Assembly (NCBI GenBank): GCA_012270865.1
Contig: JAAXHL010000024.1
Span: 1 to 34,221 of the forward strand
Reading direction: 5' to 3'
DNA from: Candidatus Poribacteria bacterium
GTDB lineage: Bacteria; Poribacteria; WGA-4E; WGA-3G
DNA length: 34,221 bases
Shown here in pieces: positions 31,776 through 34,221 of this stretch. The stretch's first letter is position 1, and every line of letters starts with the position of its first letter. The position numbers were made by a program, and so were the translations under genes. The notes below the pieces were generated by a model. The model worked only from the letters and a program-made list of their open reading frames with translations. It was not told where the DNA came from and ran no database searches.

Positions 31776-33422
31776 TTATTTACGTCGGTGATAGAGCAGG
31801 ATTTCAGGGTGCGCGAGTGCTCGCATCGGGAACGGTGCACCGGTATCGGATATTCGGATGCCGAGGAATTCTGGTGTACATCGGAAGGTTTTGTGCAATT
31901 CATACGGACTCTCTTTCCCTAAGATTCGCGTATAAAACGCCGCTGTCTCTTCCAATTCAATCTCACCTATCGGGTACCAATCCTCGTTTTGATAGCCGTG
32001 GGGATTGTGTTGATATTTTTGGAACACCTCAAGGTCCGGCACGAGGATAAGTACCCATTCTGCTTCTTGATCTGCCACCTCCAAATCTACATCGGGCAAA
32101 AGCCAAGTGAATAAGGGTACGGGTGCGCTGGCAATAACTTCCTCTGGCGGGATGTGTGCGGCTATCCATTCCGACGCTGCAAGACGCGTCGGTTGTGCAA
32201 GCATCACAGCAGCGAAGGCGACAGTATAGATGAACGAATAGAGGACGACGATACCGACGATAACACGCCCTCCCCACTTTCCAATTATAGCGTATCTCGA
32301 CACCGGAAGCCGTGAACCGTTGTGTCTGATTTTGAGAAGATTCGCGAGTGCGATAGCGGCGAGCAGCGTCAGTGCGGGATAGAGTATCAATAGGTGACGC
32401 GTGAATTTGACCTTGTGTATGCCGATAAAGAGTAGGCTCGGAATAACGAAAGTCAATAGAAGTATCTCTAACGAACGGAACTCGCTTGTTCTGCTTTTCA
32501 GTGAAACGAGTGCTTGCAGGATGCTCAAAACTGTGAGGAGCGCGAGCGGTAATCCCATCCCCCATTTTAGCAGCACAAATATGTAGGTAAACCGTTGCAG
32601 CCATCCCGATTCTGCTGTGGAGATGAGACCGAAGTGTCCCTTGTGGTAGTGTGTGGCTTCATACCAGAAGTCCTGAAAGAAAAGGTTCCATGTCGGCGAA
32701 AGCAGGTCGATAACCCAGTAGGGGCAGAGGAGCGTAAACGTTAAGGCGGATACACCGATAACCGTTGCAGTCCTTTTGTAAAAATGCGTGCTACCGATGA
32801 AGGCGACGAGAGAAAGACAGACGAAGACAGTGGTGAATTTGACAGCGACCCCGACTCCGAAAGCGATACCGAGCCATATCGCAGCCCACGGTGTAAACGA
32901 CTTTGCAGAAAAACGTGTGCGGGCAACGAGGTAGAGGAATAGCGTTACGCAGAAAGTCGCGGGGATGTCAACGAGTGCGAAACGTGATTCGTTGGTGGCG
33001 TGTAACATTGAGACGGCAAGCAGTCCTGCTGCAATTTGACCGATGCGTCTGCTGCCTGCGTATTGCCCGATGGCATAGGTGAAATAGAGGGTAGCAGTGG
33101 ATAAGAGGACATTGATACAACGCGCGAGTAGAATGATGCGGGTTTCTATGAGAGGCAAGCCCATGAATGAGAACAATTTGCCCACCGCAGCGATGGTATA
33201 AAACCATGCCGTTCCGGGCCAGTTGTAGGTTTCAGGGGGTGCTGTGAAGTGGATGAGGTTCAGCACGTCGTGTGCAATAATGGTTTCACGCGGGTCGGGT
33301 GTATCCGGCAACCCGACGTTTATACCGATGACGCGGAGACCGAAGCCTCCGATAAGAATCACGAATATAACAGCGTTGCGGGATAGGTTCAAACGGTTTT
33401 TCACTGTGAGAGGGAATCTCAT
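31776..33422 (-). CDS. GT39/ArnT-like polytopic glycosyltransferase
   Basis: A 548-residue membrane glycosyltransferase with about eleven hydrophobic segments over residues 1-400 and a periplasmic C-terminal domain (about 415-548). The first periplasmic loop contains DTPDPRE, an acidic position that matches the catalytic Asp-Glu or Asp-Asp pair of dolichyl/undecaprenyl-phosphate-sugar transferases (GT-C fold, PMT/GT39). Such enzymes move a sugar from a polyprenyl-phosphate donor to a protein or lipid. The acceptor is unknown. The upstream GNAT gene ends 3 bases before the ATG, so the pair is cotranscribed. Confidence 0.75.
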   Translation of the reverse strand: MRFPLTVKNRLNLSRNAVIFVILIGGFGLRVIGINVGLPDTPDPRETIIAHDVLNLIHFTAPPETYNWPGTAWFYTIAAVGKLFSFMGLPLIETRIILLARCINVLLSTATLYFTYAIGQYAGSRRIGQIAAGLLAVSMLHATNESRFALVDIPATFCVTLFLYLVARTRFSAKSFTPWAAIWLGIAFGVGVAVKFTTVFVCLSLVAFIGSTHFYKRTATVIGVSALTFTLLCPYWVIDLLSPTWNLFFQDFWYEATHYHKGHFGLISTAESGWLQRFTYIFVLLKWGMGLPLALLTVLSILQALVSLKSRTSEFRSLEILLLTFVIPSLLFIGIHKVKFTRHLLILYPALTLLAAIALANLLKIRHNGSRLPVSRYAIIGKWGGRVIVGIVVLYSFIYTVAFAAVMLAQPTRLAASEWIAAHIPPEEVIASAPVPLFTWLLPDVDLEVADQEAEWVLILVPDLEVFQKYQHNPHGYQNEDWYPIGEIELEETAAFYTRILGKESPYELHKTFRCTPEFLGIRISDTGAPFPMRALAHPEILLYHRRK

Positions 33423-33425
33423 TGT

Positions 33426-34022
33426 TTAACGTGATACTTTGGACCACAATTCCTCGGAGAGTGTCTCTTTAACGTTTGCGATTTGTGCTGAAGGATGTGG
33501 CAATTTCAAATTTTCAAATATCTTCCGCCACCGCTCCGATTGTCCTTCTTCAACGTAGACCGGTATAAATCCTAAATTGAGATAGGTTTTAATGGCAGGG
33601 ACCCGAAAATCGTCGGTGTCCAGCATGGAGCATCTGAACCCGTTGTCGCGAAAGTAGTGGAGAACGGCGAGTGAGACCCATTTTCCGAGTTTGTGTCCGG
33701 TGTGTTCGGTAACAACGCCTACCATGTGGACGTATCCGACATCTTTTTCATCTACGGATTGCCGCCAAGCGCAGGCGGTTCCGACCGGGGTGCCACGGTG
33801 CGTTGCGAAGTAGAATCCATCTGGAACGAAGACATTCCTGCCTGTAATCTCACTTTGTGTGTCTTCGGCGGTACGTTCTCTGCCACCGAACGAGTCGCTA
33901 ATAATCCGTGCCCAGTGTACCTCGTCTCCTTTGCGGTAGGTGCGTATATCGTAGCCTGCGGGAAGTTTTAATTCTGGTAAGTCTTTTAAGTTCGGACGTA
34001 CCATTCTGAGTTGTCGCGGCAT
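33426..34022 (-). CDS. GNAT-family N-acetyltransferase
   Basis: A 198-residue GNAT protein from ATG 34022, chosen because AAGGAG (34030-34035) lies 7 bases upstream. A longer open frame to 34124 only reads through a MITE-like repeat. The acetyl-CoA motif A is VGVVTEHTGHKLG (101-113), followed by the motif B region (MLDTDDFRVPAIKTYLNLGF, 133-152). The substrate (an amine or amino acid) is not identifiable. It probably forms a two-gene operon with the downstream glycosyltransferase. Confidence 0.8.
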   Translation of the reverse strand: MPRQLRMVRPNLKDLPELKLPAGYDIRTYRKGDEVHWARIISDSFGGRERTAEDTQSEITGRNVFVPDGFYFATHRGTPVGTACAWRQSVDEKDVGYVHMVGVVTEHTGHKLGKWVSLAVLHYFRDNGFRCSMLDTDDFRVPAIKTYLNLGFIPVYVEEGQSERWRKIFENLKLPHPSAQIANVKETLSEELWSKVSR

Positions 34023-34048
34023 CTGCGCTCTCCTTGACCTTCTCCGTT

Positions 34049-34149
34049 CAGGACTTACACAGTTTTGACTGCAGCCTATTCTGTTAGATGAGATTTCTCG
34101 GAAAACCGAGCGTTCTGGTGTCACAAACTAACAGTTTGTGCTACAAGAG
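34049..34149. mobile_element. MITE-like element, copy 3, right end lost
   Basis: CAGGACTTACACA (34049-34061) starts the element, and the interior matches copies 1 and 2, including the hairpin CACAAACT-AAC-AGTTTGTG (34122-34140) and CTAC. The right terminal repeat is missing: the sequence passes straight into the GTAGG-hairpin at 34155. Confidence 0.7.
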
Positions 34150-34154
34150 TTAAA

Positions 34155-34180
34155 GATCGCGAGCACAGCGTGCTCCTACC
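34155..34180. repeat. GTAGG-hairpin repeat, copy near 34.2 kb
   Basis: GATCGCGAGCACAGCGTGCTCCTACC, close to the copy at 21462-21491. Minus strand: GGTAGGAGCACGCTGTGCTC. Confidence 0.7.
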
Positions 34181-34221
34181 ATAAGAGGTTATTGTATTAC
34201 CGAATTAATAAACTGATATTT

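Overview
The window reads as one chromosomal segment of a Gram-negative (outer-membrane-bearing), uncultured bacterium. Two Omp85-type outer-membrane barrels, lipoprotein signal peptides, a DUF6785-like membrane protein and many short GTAG-hairpin and MITE-like repeats make Candidatus Poribacteria (or a close relative) my best guess. That is inference; there is no rRNA or other phylogenetic marker here. I see no tRNA, rRNA, CRISPR array or intact transposase. The restriction-modification pair and the repeat-rich stretches give parts of the window an accessory character.

Layout. 237-4076 (+): SMR/EamA-like transporter, small TM2-like membrane protein, TolB-like lipoprotein with TPR and beta-propeller, zinc-less MDR oxidoreductase, and an overlapping RsmC-like methyltransferase. 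4261-12325 (+): a compact envelope operon with a consensus promoter: secreted transglutaminase-like protein, BatA/VWA membrane protein, POTRA-Omp85 barrel protein and a DUF6785-like polytopic protein, closed by a hairpin shared with a convergent acidic orphan gene (12380-12943, -). 13178-19234 (-): DegT/DnrJ/EryC1 aminotransferase, DUF402 protein, and a corrinoid methyl-transfer module (homocysteine S-methyltransferase, RACo-like corrinoid-reactivating Fe-S protein, corrinoid-binding protein). 19429-21238 (-): a restriction-modification locus with an apparently intact N4-cytosine-type methyltransferase and an MvaI/BcnI-like endonuclease gene broken by a one-base frameshift. 21861-25145 (-): a TPAT-type TRAP solute receptor pair (DctP plus TatT-like TPR lipoprotein) and a YgfZ/GcvT-like folate-binding protein. 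25433-29107 (-): a 1224-residue protein that joins a DUF4097-like beta domain, a CBM9-like domain, three POTRA repeats and an Omp85 barrel. 29333-31118 (+): xylose-isomerase-like sugar isomerase and a short-LID adenylate kinase with an intrinsic terminator. 31263-34022 (-): small coiled-coil membrane protein, GT39-like glycosyltransferase and GNAT acetyltransferase.

The strongest unusual signals are: (1) the DUF4097-CBM9-POTRA-Omp85 fusion; (2) the transglutaminase/VWA/Omp85/DUF6785 operon; (3) the decayed MvaI-like restriction gene beside a methyltransferase; (4) a family of GTAG-plus-hairpin repeats that has entered coding sequence twice, adding residues to a signal peptide and supplying a stop codon; (5) a MITE-like element with terminal inverted repeats, a possible 7-bp target duplication and an internal 90-bp duplication; and (6) a repeated leader that places the same Shine-Dalgarno at the same distance before two different genes.
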